This document shows positions 15,367 to 24,911 of a DNA stretch of 64,000 bases, in pieces. The notes below the pieces were generated by a model. That model was not told where the DNA came from. It saw only the letters and a program-made list of their open reading frames with translations, and made no database searches. The position numbers and the translations under genes were made by a program. Origin of the DNA: Desulfobaculum sp044987625 (lineage in GTDB: Bacteria > Desulfobacterota > Desulfovibrionia > Desulfovibrionales > Desulfovibrionaceae). How positions within the stretch are numbered: the stretch's first letter is position 1; the number at the start of each line of letters is the position of its first letter. Location of the stretch: NCBI RefSeq assembly GCF_044987625.1, contig NZ_JBJDSB010000001.1:930001-994000 (forward strand). Reading direction: 5' to 3'.

Positions 15367-18054
15367 CTAATGCGCCTCGCCCCAGTTGTTCCCGACGCCC
15401 CAGTCCACGGCGAGGGGCACGGAGAGGTCGTAGATGCCGGACATGATGGCTTCGAGGCGTTTTCCGGCCTCCTGCGCGGCGTCTTTGGGCACTTCGAGGA
15501 GCAGTTCGTCATGCACCTGCAGGATGAGCTTTGCGCCGAGCTTGCGGAGCTTTTTATCCTGCCACACTTCCAGCATCGCCATCTTGATAATGTCTGCGGC
15601 GCTGCCCTGAATGCGGGTGTTGATGGCTTGGCGGCGCGCCTGTCCCTGGTGGTGGGAGTTGCGGGAGTTGATATCCGGCAGCAGGCGGCGGCGCCCGGCG
15701 AGGGTGATGACGGAGCCATCGGTCTTGGCCTGTTCTTCCACGGCGTTGTAGAACTCGGCGAGTCCGGACAACTGCTCAAAGTAGCGCTCGATGAAGGCCT
15801 TGGCCTCCTTGAGGGGAATGCCAAGCTCACCGGCGAGCTTCTGCGGGCCCATGCCGTAGATAAGGCCGAAGTTAATGGTCTTGGCGCTACGGCGTTCGTC
15901 GGCGGCGATGTCGGCTTGCGGCTTGTCGAAGAGCAGCGCGGCGGTACGGGAGTGGATGTCCTCGTCGTTGGTGAAGGCGTCCACGAGCTCCGGCTCCTGC
16001 GACAAATGCGCGAGCACGCGCAGCTCAATCTGCGAATAGTCCGCCGCGACAAGCAGGTTGCCTTCGCCCACGGTGAAACAGGTGCGCATGCGCTGGCCCA
16101 TTTCGCCGCGGATGGGAATGTTCTGCAGGTTCGGGCCGGAGCTGGACAAACGGCCGGTGGCGGTGGCGAGCTGATTAAAATGCGAGTGCACGCGGCCTGC
16201 GTCGTCCGCGGCGCGCGGCAGCGGCTCCAGATAGGTGGAGCGCATCTTCTCCAGCTTTCGCCACGCCTGAATATCCTCAATGATGGGATGCTCGGAGCGA
16301 ATCTTTTCCAGCACGTCAAAAGCCGTAGACGGCACGCCACCGGGGGTCTTGCCACGCGGTTTCAGGCCAAGGTCGGTGAACAGCACCTCGGCCAGCTGCT
16401 GGCTGGAGCGCAGGTTAAAGTCGCGCCCCGCGCGTTCGTGAATGCTGGCGGTGAGGGTGTCCAGCTTCTCCTGCACTTCGGAGAGAAAGCTGTGCAGCGC
16501 GGCGGAGTCAATGGCGATGCCTGCGGCTTCCATGTCGGCAAGCACGGGAATGAGCGGCGTCTCCAAGGTTTGCATCAGGTCCGACAGATGCGCGGCGTCA
16601 AGGCGGCTGCGCAGAACCGTAGTCATGGCGGCGGCGGTGACGCCGTGGCCCTTGGGTTCGGCTTCGAGCAGGTCCGGAGCGTTGCGGCGATAGAGGCGCT
16701 GCCACGAGTAATCGCGGTCCTCGGGGGACAGCAGATAGCAGGCAAGGCCGATGTCGAACCATGATTCAAGGGGAATATCGTCCCACGCCGGATCGGCGCG
16801 CAACAGGTCCTTGACGTTGGGCGCGGCGATGGCGGCGGCAGAGGCCACATGCGCGGCAAGGTCCTCGTGGGAGCCGGACACCTGCCACTCGGTGCCCGCA
16901 ATGCCCAAATGCCACACGCCGTCCTCGTCGCCGGGGACAAGGCCCACGGTCTCGCCCGTCACATCGGGCAGCGCGGCGGGTTCTGCGGCAATGCGCACGA
17001 TGTCGGCCTCCGCCGGTGCGGCGGGTTCGGCGGCTAGTGCGGCGGGCGCGCCAAACAGGGACAACTGCTGCTCCCCGGCGGGCTTGGCCTTGGCGTCTTC
17101 CGCGGGTGCGGAAGCGGACTTCGCGGAACCGGAGGCGGCCTTTGCAACCTCGGGCCGGGGGAAATACTTGGGCAGGTCGCGCCGGAGGGTACGGAATTCG
17201 TATTCCGTCAGAAACGCGTCCACATCGTCGTACACAGGCGCGCTGACGCGCAGGGCGTCAAGGTCGAGTTCGCTGCAGACCTCGGTGGACAGCCGGGTGA
17301 GGGTGCGGAAGAGGAAGGCGTCGTCCATGTTGGCTTCCAGCTTCTTGCGCATGGCGGGCTTAAAGTCGCCCTCACCGGCGCTGACGGCCTCGCGCAGGGC
17401 CTCCAGGGTGGGATAGTCGGCCATGATTTTGAACGCCGTCTTGGGACCAATGCCGGGCACGCCGGGGATGTTATCCGCGGAATCGCCAATAAGGGCCTGA
17501 AAGTCCGGCCACTGGCTTGGCTCCATGGCCGTTTCGGCGCGGAAGTCGTCCAGCGTGGTGAGCTTTTCCTTCTTGGAACCGGGGTCCCACATGAAGACGC
17601 GCTCGTCCAGACACTGCTTGAGGTCCTTATCCGCGCCCACGATGACCACGGGGCGCTGGTCCTTGATGCGGGCGGCAACGCTGGCCATACAGTCGTCGGC
17701 TTCGACGCCCTCAGCCACCAGCATATTCAGGCCCAGAACGCGCACGGCGTCGTGGGCGGGGTCCAGCTGCATGGCGAGGTCTTCGGGCATGGCCGGGCGC
17801 TGGGCCTTATAGGCCTCGTACGCCTCATGGCGGAAGGTCGGCCCCTTGCCGTCAAAAAAGACACCCATGTACTCGGGGCGCTCGTTCTTCAAAATATTCA
17901 TGAGCATCCGCAGGAACATGTACAGGGCGTTGGTCGGGAACCCGTCGGAGCGCTGCATGTCGCGGAAGGCGTAGTAGAAGCGGTAGATGAAGGCGTGTCC
18001 GTCAACGAGGAACACAGGGGACGTATCGAGTCCGAGACGGTCTTTCAGGGACAT
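15367..18054 (-). CDS. polA: DNA polymerase I
   Basis: 895 residues. The 5'-3' exonuclease domain (about 1-300) has LVDGHAFIYR and IVGADKDLKQ. The middle 3'-5' exonuclease-like domain (about 320-510) lacks the DxE start motif, reading ETVGLVPGDEDGV, so proofreading is probably absent. The polymerase domain (about 520-895) has motif A DYSQIELR, motif B RRSAKTINFGLIYG and motif C QVHDELLLE. The linker around 305-345 is Ala/Pro-rich. The ATG has GGAG upstream. Last gene of a minus-strand run after the CbiR-like and DHH genes. Confidence 0.97.
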   Translation of the reverse strand: MSLKDRLGLDTSPVFLVDGHAFIYRFYYAFRDMQRSDGFPTNALYMFLRMLMNILKNERPEYMGVFFDGKGPTFRHEAYEAYKAQRPAMPEDLAMQLDPAHDAVRVLGLNMLVAEGVEADDCMASVAARIKDQRPVVIVGADKDLKQCLDERVFMWDPGSKKEKLTTLDDFRAETAMEPSQWPDFQALIGDSADNIPGVPGIGPKTAFKIMADYPTLEALREAVSAGEGDFKPAMRKKLEANMDDAFLFRTLTRLSTEVCSELDLDALRVSAPVYDDVDAFLTEYEFRTLRRDLPKYFPRPEVAKAASGSAKSASAPAEDAKAKPAGEQQLSLFGAPAALAAEPAAPAEADIVRIAAEPAALPDVTGETVGLVPGDEDGVWHLGIAGTEWQVSGSHEDLAAHVASAAAIAAPNVKDLLRADPAWDDIPLESWFDIGLACYLLSPEDRDYSWQRLYRRNAPDLLEAEPKGHGVTAAAMTTVLRSRLDAAHLSDLMQTLETPLIPVLADMEAAGIAIDSAALHSFLSEVQEKLDTLTASIHERAGRDFNLRSSQQLAEVLFTDLGLKPRGKTPGGVPSTAFDVLEKIRSEHPIIEDIQAWRKLEKMRSTYLEPLPRAADDAGRVHSHFNQLATATGRLSSSGPNLQNIPIRGEMGQRMRTCFTVGEGNLLVAADYSQIELRVLAHLSQEPELVDAFTNDEDIHSRTAALLFDKPQADIAADERRSAKTINFGLIYGMGPQKLAGELGIPLKEAKAFIERYFEQLSGLAEFYNAVEEQAKTDGSVITLAGRRRLLPDINSRNSHHQGQARRQAINTRIQGSAADIIKMAMLEVWQDKKLRKLGAKLILQVHDELLLEVPKDAAQEAGKRLEAIMSGIYDLSVPLAVDWGVGNNWGEAH

Positions 18055-18110
18055 TGGTTCTCCATGCGCCGCGGGGATGCGGCGGTGAATGGGGGTCGTA
18101 TAGCGCCGCG

Positions 18111-19124
18111 CTAGGCGTCGCCGGAATCAGCGGCGGGCTTACGCGGCCGTGCTTTTTTCGATTTTATGCGGTTCCAGAGGAAGACTTCCACAGGAGCGTC
18201 GGGAATGGCGGAGAGCGGAATCTCGGCGCGGGCGGCGTTGCGGTGGCCGCCGGCGGAGCCGATGCTGCCAAAGCAGCGCGCGGCAAATTTGCCCATATCG
18301 CGCCGCAAGCCGTCGCCGCGGAATACGGCGATGACCTGATCATCCACCGTCCCGCTGATAACGGTCCACGCAGCGCCCTGCACGCGCAAAAACAGGTCCG
18401 CAAGGATGACAAGGATGTCCGCGCTTTCCACATCCTCCAGATAGGCAAAAATGCCCTGCCCGGTCAGGCGCAGCTTAAAATACGCCTGACAGAAATACCG
18501 CAGCCATTCGAGATGGAATTCGCTTCGGTAAATCTTGCGCAGCAGCAGATGGTCCGCATACTTGGACAGATACTGGAAGGCGCGCAGGTCCGCCTCGCAG
18601 AACACGCGCTCAAAGCTGGAGGTGTCCGTCTTGATGCCGTAGAGGAGCGCCGTGGCAAGGAGCTTACCGGGCCTGATGTGCAGGTTGTACAGGTACTCCG
18701 TCATCAGGCTGGCGTTGGAGCCGTAGTCCGGCTTGATGTCCGCGTAGGTTGCGGTGACCGGATTCTCCGCCGACAGCGGGTGATGGTCGATCACCAGCGA
18801 AAAGTCGTACTCCTTAAAGGCCGCGTTGTGGTGCGGCTGGGAGTCCACCAGCGCAAAACGGTCGTACTGCGCGGCAAGGGTGGGCGTCAGCCGCCGTGTG
18901 GGCACACGCAAACAGCGGATCATTTCCAGATTATCCGGACGGGTGATGTCATTGATATGGGCAATGCCCGTATCCTGCACCCGCCGCGCCATGATGCGCT
19001 TGAGCGCCATGGCCGAGGCCATGGCGTCGGGGTCGGCATTGATGAGGATAAGCCACCGGTCCTCGCGGCGGAAGAGCGCCAGCAAATCGTCCAATCGGGG
19101 GATGGACCGGAAATACGCCATCAT
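18111..19124 (-). CDS. DHH/DHHA1 phosphoesterase
   Basis: About 337 residues. DHH domain: NADPDAMASAMAL near residue 29, a lone Asp in FALVDSQ, and SLVIDHHPLS, the name-giving motif. The DHHA1 domain near residue 300 has GSAGGHRNAARAE. The architecture resembles NrnA-type nanoRNase/pAp phosphatase, but single-domain relatives have other substrates. AGGGAG precedes two adjacent ATGs (19124 and 19121). Upstream of polA with a 56-bp gap. Confidence 0.88.
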   Translation of the reverse strand: MMAYFRSIPRLDDLLALFRREDRWLILINADPDAMASAMALKRIMARRVQDTGIAHINDITRPDNLEMIRCLRVPTRRLTPTLAAQYDRFALVDSQPHHNAAFKEYDFSLVIDHHPLSAENPVTATYADIKPDYGSNASLMTEYLYNLHIRPGKLLATALLYGIKTDTSSFERVFCEADLRAFQYLSKYADHLLLRKIYRSEFHLEWLRYFCQAYFKLRLTGQGIFAYLEDVESADILVILADLFLRVQGAAWTVISGTVDDQVIAVFRGDGLRRDMGKFAARCFGSIGSAGGHRNAARAEIPLSAIPDAPVEVFLWNRIKSKKARPRKPAADSGDA

Positions 19125-19147
19125 CTTCTCCCTGAGCGCCTTCGGCG

Positions 19148-19900
19148 CTACCTTTGGTCCTCGCCGAGCATACTCAGCAGGACGTGTGCGGAATCCATGA
19201 CGTCGCGTTCTGTAAACAGTTCAACGGTTATCACCGCATCGGGGCGGAGTGCGTCAAGCTGCTTCTGCAGCAGCGCCCGCCCGTTGTCATCCAGCGCGGT
19301 CAGCGGCAGGTGCCGTCCATTCTCGCCGGGGGCGTTGAGGTGGAGCATGCGCACAGCGCCGTAGTCCACTTCATCCGCCAGAAATTCCTGTTCATAGGCC
19401 AACATGTGCCCCAAGTCCAGACACAGCGACACGCCCCACTGCGCGACATACGGCAAGTGCGCGCGCAGGTCGCAGGTGTCGATGTTCTCCAGCAGCAGGT
19501 CCGCCGGGTCGTAGCCAGCCCCCCGCCACAGCGCGGCAAAGCGGCCCATGGTGGCGGCATCTGCGGGCGGGTGCAGCACATAAGCCCGCGGCGAAAGGTA
19601 CGCGGCCTTTTCCACCAGCTCCTGAACAATGGTCCACGCGGCGTCCGCTCCCTCACCCCACGGCAGGTCCAGCGGCAGATGCACATGGTAGCTCAGGTCC
19701 AGCCCGGCCAGCCACGGCGGCAGGTCCTGCGGAGTGTAGTCCAAACAGGATTGGGACTCAAAAAACAGCAGGGCCACCTCCGGAAAGGTGCCCTCAAGAT
19801 GACAGCAATTTTCCGCCACCCCGGCGGGAATGACCGAGGACGGGGCCGCCAGCGTCCACGCCGCCCCCTGAATTCTTTCCGCCAGTGACCGATAAGACAT
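19148..19900 (-). CDS. AP-endonuclease-like TIM barrel, candidate CbiR
   Basis: 250 residues. It looks like the xylose-isomerase-like/AP-endonuclease TIM barrel: YHVHLPLDLPWG, YVLHPP, LLLENID, CLDLGHML and RMLHLNA carry the spaced His/Glu/Asp metal ligands of that fold. The combination of an N-terminal PAGVAEN, VALLFFES and YHVHLPLDL reminds me of cobamide-remodelling phosphodiesterase CbiR, which removes the lower ligand of cobamides. The assignment is from memory of the family pattern, not a search. Start ATG 19900 lacks a strong ribosome site. Transcribed before the DHH gene. Confidence 0.6.
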   Translation of the reverse strand: MSYRSLAERIQGAAWTLAAPSSVIPAGVAENCCHLEGTFPEVALLFFESQSCLDYTPQDLPPWLAGLDLSYHVHLPLDLPWGEGADAAWTIVQELVEKAAYLSPRAYVLHPPADAATMGRFAALWRGAGYDPADLLLENIDTCDLRAHLPYVAQWGVSLCLDLGHMLAYEQEFLADEVDYGAVRMLHLNAPGENGRHLPLTALDDNGRALLQKQLDALRPDAVITVELFTERDVMDSAHVLLSMLGEDQR

Positions 19901-20058
19901 ATACAGACTCGCGTTTTGTGCCGGTTCACCGACATATTTTCCGGTCCGCCAGAGGGCGGAGGCAGGGAACCGACCACAACGATTCACAAAGCCAGCCGGG
20001 GTATGCTTCTTGCTTTTTCCTGTCAATAAAGGCGCAGCTCGGAAACAGGAGGCCCACC

Positions 20059-20205
20059 ATGCAGATAGTCAAAAGTCTTCTGCAACACTACCTGAACCCC
20101 CTGCACGTGTACTGCAGGCTGCGGGACATCGGCGTCAGCACCGCGCTGACGCGCCATGTTTGCGCCGCCTACGAGCGGTACGTGTACAGAATCTTTTCAC
20201 CCTAA
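20059..20205 (+). CDS. Small conserved-looking protein, 48 aa
   Basis: Starts at ATG 20059 with a very good ribosome site (ACAGGAGG, 6 nt). The product has the segments LNPLHVYCRLRD and AYERYVYRIFSP and is basic and aromatic-rich. I remember short Desulfovibrio proteins with an NPLHVYCRLRD-like core, but no function. It lies between two minus-strand genes, so it must have its own promoter. TTCACA or TGTCAA stretches at 20,000-20,025 are possible -35 boxes, but no convincing -10 was found. Confidence 0.65.
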   Translation: MQIVKSLLQHYLNPLHVYCRLRDIGVSTALTRHVCAAYERYVYRIFSP

Positions 20206-20248
20206 GCCCACCCACAGCGCCGCCATCCGGCGCGGCAGACAGGCCCGG

Positions 20249-23200
20249 CTACTCGCCTCCTCCCAGAAGGCCGAGTTGCTTGGTCTGGCGAACCGTCTTC
20301 CCCACAACCCGCGTTTTTTTCAGCATCCCATCCGGCAGCGCGTCCAAAAGGCGCGAGGGCGGAAGCCGCAGCTCCTTGCCGTACAGCATGCGCTGCGCCG
20401 CATAGCTCAAATACAGTTTGCTCTTGGCCCGCGTCAGCCCAACATAGAACAGACGCCGTTCTTCGGCCTCATCCGCCGCAGTGTGCGCGCCGGGCTGCGT
20501 CCCCGTCAAGACTCCGCTGCCGGCAAAAGGCACAATGCCGTCCTCCAAGGCAGGCAGGAACACGGCTTCAAACTCCAGCCCTTTGGCCGCGTGCATGGTC
20601 ATAATCTGGATTTTTTCGGCCTTGGCCCGGACTTGATCCAAATCCGTGCGCAGGTTCACCCAGTTGATGAGGCCCTGCCAGCCGCCGTGCTCCTCAAAAG
20701 CCCTCTTGAGCTTTTTATATTCTCGGCTTTCCCAGAACAGCCTGTCAAAGGGACGGGCATCCTGCAAGTAGGCCTCCAGCCCAAGAGGCCCGCGTGAGAG
20801 CACCTGCTCCGGCACGTCCACGGCCTCCTCGGCCTGCACGTCTACCGCCGGGGCGATGCCAAGGGTGCGGCCCGCGGCGGCCAAAATGGCGGCCACGCGC
20901 GGCTCCTTCCAAAACGCGTCTACCTCGGGCACGGCGCAGGGCAGGCCCAGCCGGTCCAGCGTGGCGCGGATGCCGGGGATGAGCGCCTTGAACCGCACAA
21001 GTATGGCAATATCGCCGGGGGACAGGCACGCCGAGGGCGCGGCGTCGGCAAGGGAATGGCTGGTGCTGCCCACCAATTCGCGAATGCGCTCGCCCATCCA
21101 CGACGCCTCGCGCGCGGCATTCGGCGCGGAGAACAGGCGCAGGTCGGCGGTGATGTCGCGGTGGGCGTGCAGGGCGGGACCGTCAGGAATAACCGGACGC
21201 GACAGGTCCAGCACCTGCTGGGACGAGCGGTAGTTGTCCGTCAGGGTGATGATGTCCAACTCGGGCCACGTCTGCCGCAGGTCGTCCAGCACGTCGCCGC
21301 GCGCACCGCGGAAGGAATAGATGGACTGATCCGGGTCGCCGATGGCGAAAAAGCCGCGCCCGCCGTGCACGGCCAAGGCCTTGACCAGCCGCAGCTGCAG
21401 CGCGGACAGGTCCTGCACCTCGTCCACAAGTACATGGATATACGGGTTGGGCCACGTGCCACCCTCCACCTGCTCCAGCCAAAAGACCAGCAGGTCCGTA
21501 TAGTCCACAAGATTCCACGACTGCTTGACGGACGTGTACGCCGCAGCAACCTCAGCCAGCGAATCCAGCTCCACCAGCCGCTCCCGCGCCAAACCAAGGC
21601 GCGTCCACGCGGCTTTGCGGTCGTTGGCGGCCAGATCCGGCGTCGCCTCGGCAAACACCCGCTGCGCCCCCTCCTCGGAGAGGATGACCGGGGCTTCGTC
21701 GTGGATGGCGGTCCAGCACTCAAAGGCCAACGCATGCAGGGTGTCCGCACGCGGCAGGGCCTCCTGCTCGCCGCGCATCTCCACAAGGCGGCGGCCAAGC
21801 TCGCCGGCGGCGCGCCGGGTGAAGGTCAGTGTCAAAATATGGCGGGGGTTCTCGCCGCCTTCCAGCAGGGCGTTGATGCGCCCCATAAGGGTTTGCGTTT
21901 TGCCCGTGCCCGGCCCGGCCAGCACCAGCACCGGTCCGGGACCGGCATCAATGGAGCGCTGCTGGGCCTCGTTGTACTGCACGCCGCCCGAAGCGGAAGG
22001 CGCGCTATGCTCGGGCGCGCGGGGCGCAGGCGTTGCCGCGCCCATATCCACACGCTTTGGCGCGGCCTTCGGCATGGCGATAAGGGAGCCGCCGCGCTGG
22101 ATTTCCTCGCGCTCCGTGGGCGTAAAGACGGAGATGACGCCGTACTGGCCGTCAAAGCCGGACTGGCGCACCACGCGGCCCTTGCGCATGCGCGAGACGC
22201 CCTCGGCCAGCGGCGTGGACACCTTGGCGATGTCCTCAAGGGGTACGTCCTGCAGGACGGCCATCTCCGAGCCAAAGCGCGCAATGAGGCGGCCATAGAA
22301 ATTCTTTACCTTTTTACTGCCGGGGCCAACGCCCAGCACCTCGGACACCACTTCCGGCAAGGGGATGAGGGAGACGAATCCCGGCTGCCCGGCAGGCTGC
22401 TGCGGGGTCTCGCGGTCCGCCAATTCCATGACGCGGCTGAGGACGCCAACGGTCAGCGGCTTGCCGCACACAGGGCACAGCCCGCCTCGCGCCTGTGTCT
22501 CCTGCGGGTCCAGGACCACGCCGCAGTTGCGGTGCCCGTCCAGATGGTACTTGCCCTCCTCCGGGAAGAACTCCACGGTGCCGAGGAATTTGTGCCCCAG
22601 CGCCTCGCCGCGCAGGGCGCGGTAGATGCCCTCATAGGACATTTCGCCGCTGAAGATATTGGCCTCGCGCCCCAACTTTTCTCCGGAGTGCGCGTCGGAG
22701 TTGGAAATCATGCGGAAGCGGTCCAGCGCGGACCACATCCAGTTCATCTCCGGGTCCGAGGACAGGCCCGTCTCCATGGCAAAAATTTCGCTGGAGAGGT
22801 CGCCAAAGCAGTCCTCCACGCTGTTAAAGCCCGATTTGGAACCAAACAGCGAGAACCACGGCGTCCAGATATGCGCGGGAACAAGGAAGGCGTTGGGGCC
22901 GGTCTCAAGGACCATTTCCAACAGGTCGCGGGCATCAAGGCCAAGGATGGGGCGGCCGTCGGACTCCAGATTGCCCACCTGCGCAAGGCGCTCGGTAAAG
23001 GACCTCGCCATGTCCAGATTGGGCATGAAGACAAGGTTATGGTTCTTGCGAACCGCGCCGCCGCGCTTGTAGATGCTGCTGATTTCCGTGCACAGCATGA
23101 ACCGCGTGCGCCCGGAGAGGGGGTAGCCATCCAAAAACGGCAATTCGCGCTCAAGGCGCTTGTCGTCCTTGAGGGTGAACAGACCGGAGCCGTCCGGCTC

Positions 23201-23371
23201 CAGCATGTCTTCAATCTCCGCCATCCATCCCGGATGCGTAAAGTCGCCGGTAGCAAGGACATCAAGCCCCTTCACCCGCGCCCATGCCGCCAGCAGGCGA
23301 AGATTCAGCTTTTTGCTCGTCGCCCGCGAAAAGCGGGAGTGGATATGCAAATCGGCCCGAAAGAGTTCCAT
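20249..23371 (-). CDS. Endonuclease Q (PHP) fused to UvrD/Rep-type helicase
   Basis: 1040 residues. Residues 1-about 330 match Endonuclease Q: ADLHIHSRFSRATSK (PHP metal ligands), TGDFTHPGW, PAHIWTPWFSLFG near 165, METGLSSDPEMNW near 200, ISNSDAHSGEKLGREAN near 222, then a Zn-type CPVCGKPLTVGVL near 299 and a helix-hairpin-like part to about 400. EndoQ nicks 5' of deaminated bases and AP sites. After a Pro/Ala linker, residues 465-1040 are a superfamily 1 helicase: Walker A AGPGTGKT near 485, VDEVQDLS, GDPDQSIYSFRGA, TMHAAKGLEFEAVF and VGLTRAKSKLYL. Single open frame. Follows the HD-GYP gene. This suggests nicking and strand unwinding in one polypeptide. Confidence 0.88.
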   Translation of the reverse strand: MELFRADLHIHSRFSRATSKKLNLRLLAAWARVKGLDVLATGDFTHPGWMAEIEDMLEPDGSGLFTLKDDKRLERELPFLDGYPLSGRTRFMLCTEISSIYKRGGAVRKNHNLVFMPNLDMARSFTERLAQVGNLESDGRPILGLDARDLLEMVLETGPNAFLVPAHIWTPWFSLFGSKSGFNSVEDCFGDLSSEIFAMETGLSSDPEMNWMWSALDRFRMISNSDAHSGEKLGREANIFSGEMSYEGIYRALRGEALGHKFLGTVEFFPEEGKYHLDGHRNCGVVLDPQETQARGGLCPVCGKPLTVGVLSRVMELADRETPQQPAGQPGFVSLIPLPEVVSEVLGVGPGSKKVKNFYGRLIARFGSEMAVLQDVPLEDIAKVSTPLAEGVSRMRKGRVVRQSGFDGQYGVISVFTPTEREEIQRGGSLIAMPKAAPKRVDMGAATPAPRAPEHSAPSASGGVQYNEAQQRSIDAGPGPVLVLAGPGTGKTQTLMGRINALLEGGENPRHILTLTFTRRAAGELGRRLVEMRGEQEALPRADTLHALAFECWTAIHDEAPVILSEEGAQRVFAEATPDLAANDRKAAWTRLGLARERLVELDSLAEVAAAYTSVKQSWNLVDYTDLLVFWLEQVEGGTWPNPYIHVLVDEVQDLSALQLRLVKALAVHGGRGFFAIGDPDQSIYSFRGARGDVLDDLRQTWPELDIITLTDNYRSSQQVLDLSRPVIPDGPALHAHRDITADLRLFSAPNAAREASWMGERIRELVGSTSHSLADAAPSACLSPGDIAILVRFKALIPGIRATLDRLGLPCAVPEVDAFWKEPRVAAILAAAGRTLGIAPAVDVQAEEAVDVPEQVLSRGPLGLEAYLQDARPFDRLFWESREYKKLKRAFEEHGGWQGLINWVNLRTDLDQVRAKAEKIQIMTMHAAKGLEFEAVFLPALEDGIVPFAGSGVLTGTQPGAHTAADEAEERRLFYVGLTRAKSKLYLSYAAQRMLYGKELRLPPSRLLDALPDGMLKKTRVVGKTVRQTKQLGLLGGGE

Positions 23372-23468
23372 GAGTTCCGTCGCAGTATGGCTAAAGTGAC
23401 TGGGACGCCGGAACTATAGAACCCATTGCCGCGCTCTTCAAGCCCCGAGTGCGGCGGGGGCGCGCCGC

Positions 23469-24758
23469 TTATGCCTCGCACCCCATGGCAAACGCCTCAA
23501 AGGACTGCCGCGCCGAGGCCTGCGCCTCAAGGCGCGTGGTGTCCAAATGCTGGTAATCGTCCAGAGCAAGGCGGACAACCTCCTTGTCCAGCGCGCCGGA
23601 CAAGCCCATATCATACAGCACGCCCTCCACCTCGCGCCGGTGCATGCCGTGGCGGTAGGGGCGGTCCTCCGTCAAAGCCGTGAACACATCCGCCACACCC
23701 ATAATACGCGCGCCGAGGTCCAACTTGCTCGCGCCAAGCTGGAAGGGATAGCCCGTGCCATCCAAGCGCTCATGGTGCCGCGCGCCCCACGCGCCCACAT
23801 CCTTCAGGCCGGGGATGGAGGACAACACAGTGTTGCTGTAGTACGCGTGCCCCTTCATGACACCGTATTCTTCGTCATCCAGCGGGCCGGGCTTCTCCAG
23901 CAACTCCGAGGGGATAGCCAGCTTGCCGACGTCGTGCAGGCCGCCAGCCACCTGCAAAAGCGTGGCCTCGGTTTCGTCCAGCCCCGCCATGCGGCCAAGC
24001 TCCATAGCCACGGCGGCGACACCCTGCGAATGCGTGGCCGTAAAACGGCTGCGGAAGTCCACAAGCTGGGCAATAACGCGTGACACATTCACCAGTTCAT
24101 TGAGCGGCAGCAACTGCGAGCGCACGGCGCACGCCTCGCGGATGGACTCGAACCGCGCGCAGCTTTCAAGGCCGGTCCAAAACTCGCGCGCCTCAAGGTG
24201 ATGGGAGAAGCTGTCGTGGATGTCCTCAAGGAACATGCGCCCGCGCCCGGCGTTCAATCGCTTGCGCACCAGCGCCACGTCCGGTGCCACATGCGTTTTG
24301 CGCGGGGCCAGCACGTCGATGCGGTCGGCCATTTGGATGATGTTGCTCATCCACAGCTCGCGCCCATCGTCCTCGGTCAGCCCGTCAAAACGTACGGCGG
24401 GCACATGGTGCCGCCGGATAAGCCGCGCCAGCCGCTCAAACCCCGGCGCGTGGCACAGCAGGCGGTAGCCCGTTTCCATATGCTTCACGTCGTCGGTGTC
24501 AAAGCACAGGGTGTCCAGACGCGTGCGCATGGTAAAGGCCCCAACGTCATGCAGCAACGCGGCAAGGGCAATGTCCGCCTGCTCCTCCATGGTCGCGCCT
24601 GCCGCTCTGGCAATGTGCAGCGCAATGTACGCCGTGCGCTGGTGGTGCCCCACCACCACAGGGCTGATGAGGTCCAATACGGCTGAAACCCCGCCCACCA
24701 AGTCCACAAAGCGAACCTGCACCGGGAACATATCGTTTGTTGTATCGAATTGTGTCAT
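23469..24758 (-). CDS. HD-GYP-type two-domain HD protein
   Basis: About 429 residues. First HD domain near residues 35-130 (GHHQRTAYIALHIAR, ALLHDVGAFTMRTRL). Second HD domain near 245-400: THSQGVAAVAMEL, GGLHDVGKLAIP and RHHERLDGTGYPF, the HD-GYP signature for cyclic-di-GMP hydrolysis, then GVADVFTALTEDRPYR. No transmembrane segment or receiver domain. ATG 24758 has GGGAG about 8 nt upstream. It lies 97 bp before the EndoQ-UvrD gene on the same strand. Together with the EAL-HDOD gene it points to cyclic-di-GMP signalling. Confidence 0.87.
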   Translation of the reverse strand: MTQFDTTNDMFPVQVRFVDLVGGVSAVLDLISPVVVGHHQRTAYIALHIARAAGATMEEQADIALAALLHDVGAFTMRTRLDTLCFDTDDVKHMETGYRLLCHAPGFERLARLIRRHHVPAVRFDGLTEDDGRELWMSNIIQMADRIDVLAPRKTHVAPDVALVRKRLNAGRGRMFLEDIHDSFSHHLEAREFWTGLESCARFESIREACAVRSQLLPLNELVNVSRVIAQLVDFRSRFTATHSQGVAAVAMELGRMAGLDETEATLLQVAGGLHDVGKLAIPSELLEKPGPLDDEEYGVMKGHAYYSNTVLSSIPGLKDVGAWGARHHERLDGTGYPFQLGASKLDLGARIMGVADVFTALTEDRPYRHGMHRREVEGVLYDMGLSGALDKEVVRLALDDYQHLDTTRLEAQASARQSFEAFAMGCEA

Positions 24759-24856
24759 GGCTCTACTCCCACCCCCCACTCTACTCCATCACGCGCGCCA
24801 TGCAAGGATTTGCAGCCGCAATTGCCAGCACACCAACGGTCCCCGGCATTGGGCAC

Positions 24857-24887
24857 AAAAAAAGGCCTCCAGCCAAAGCCGGAGGCC
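24857..24887 (-). terminator. Terminator after the lipoprotein gene
   Basis: On the minus strand a GGCCTCC / GGAGGCC stem (extended by GGCTTTGGC in the loop) is followed by seven T. Confidence 0.85.
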
Positions 24888-24911
24888 CCGAGAACAATCG
24901 AATAATGGCGG

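Noticed and set aside
21056..23419. A 787-codon open frame on the plus strand opposite the EndoQ-UvrD gene
   Set aside because: It mirrors the high-GC third-position bias of the real gene; no family motifs or ribosome site, and composition is His/Arg/Gln-rich.
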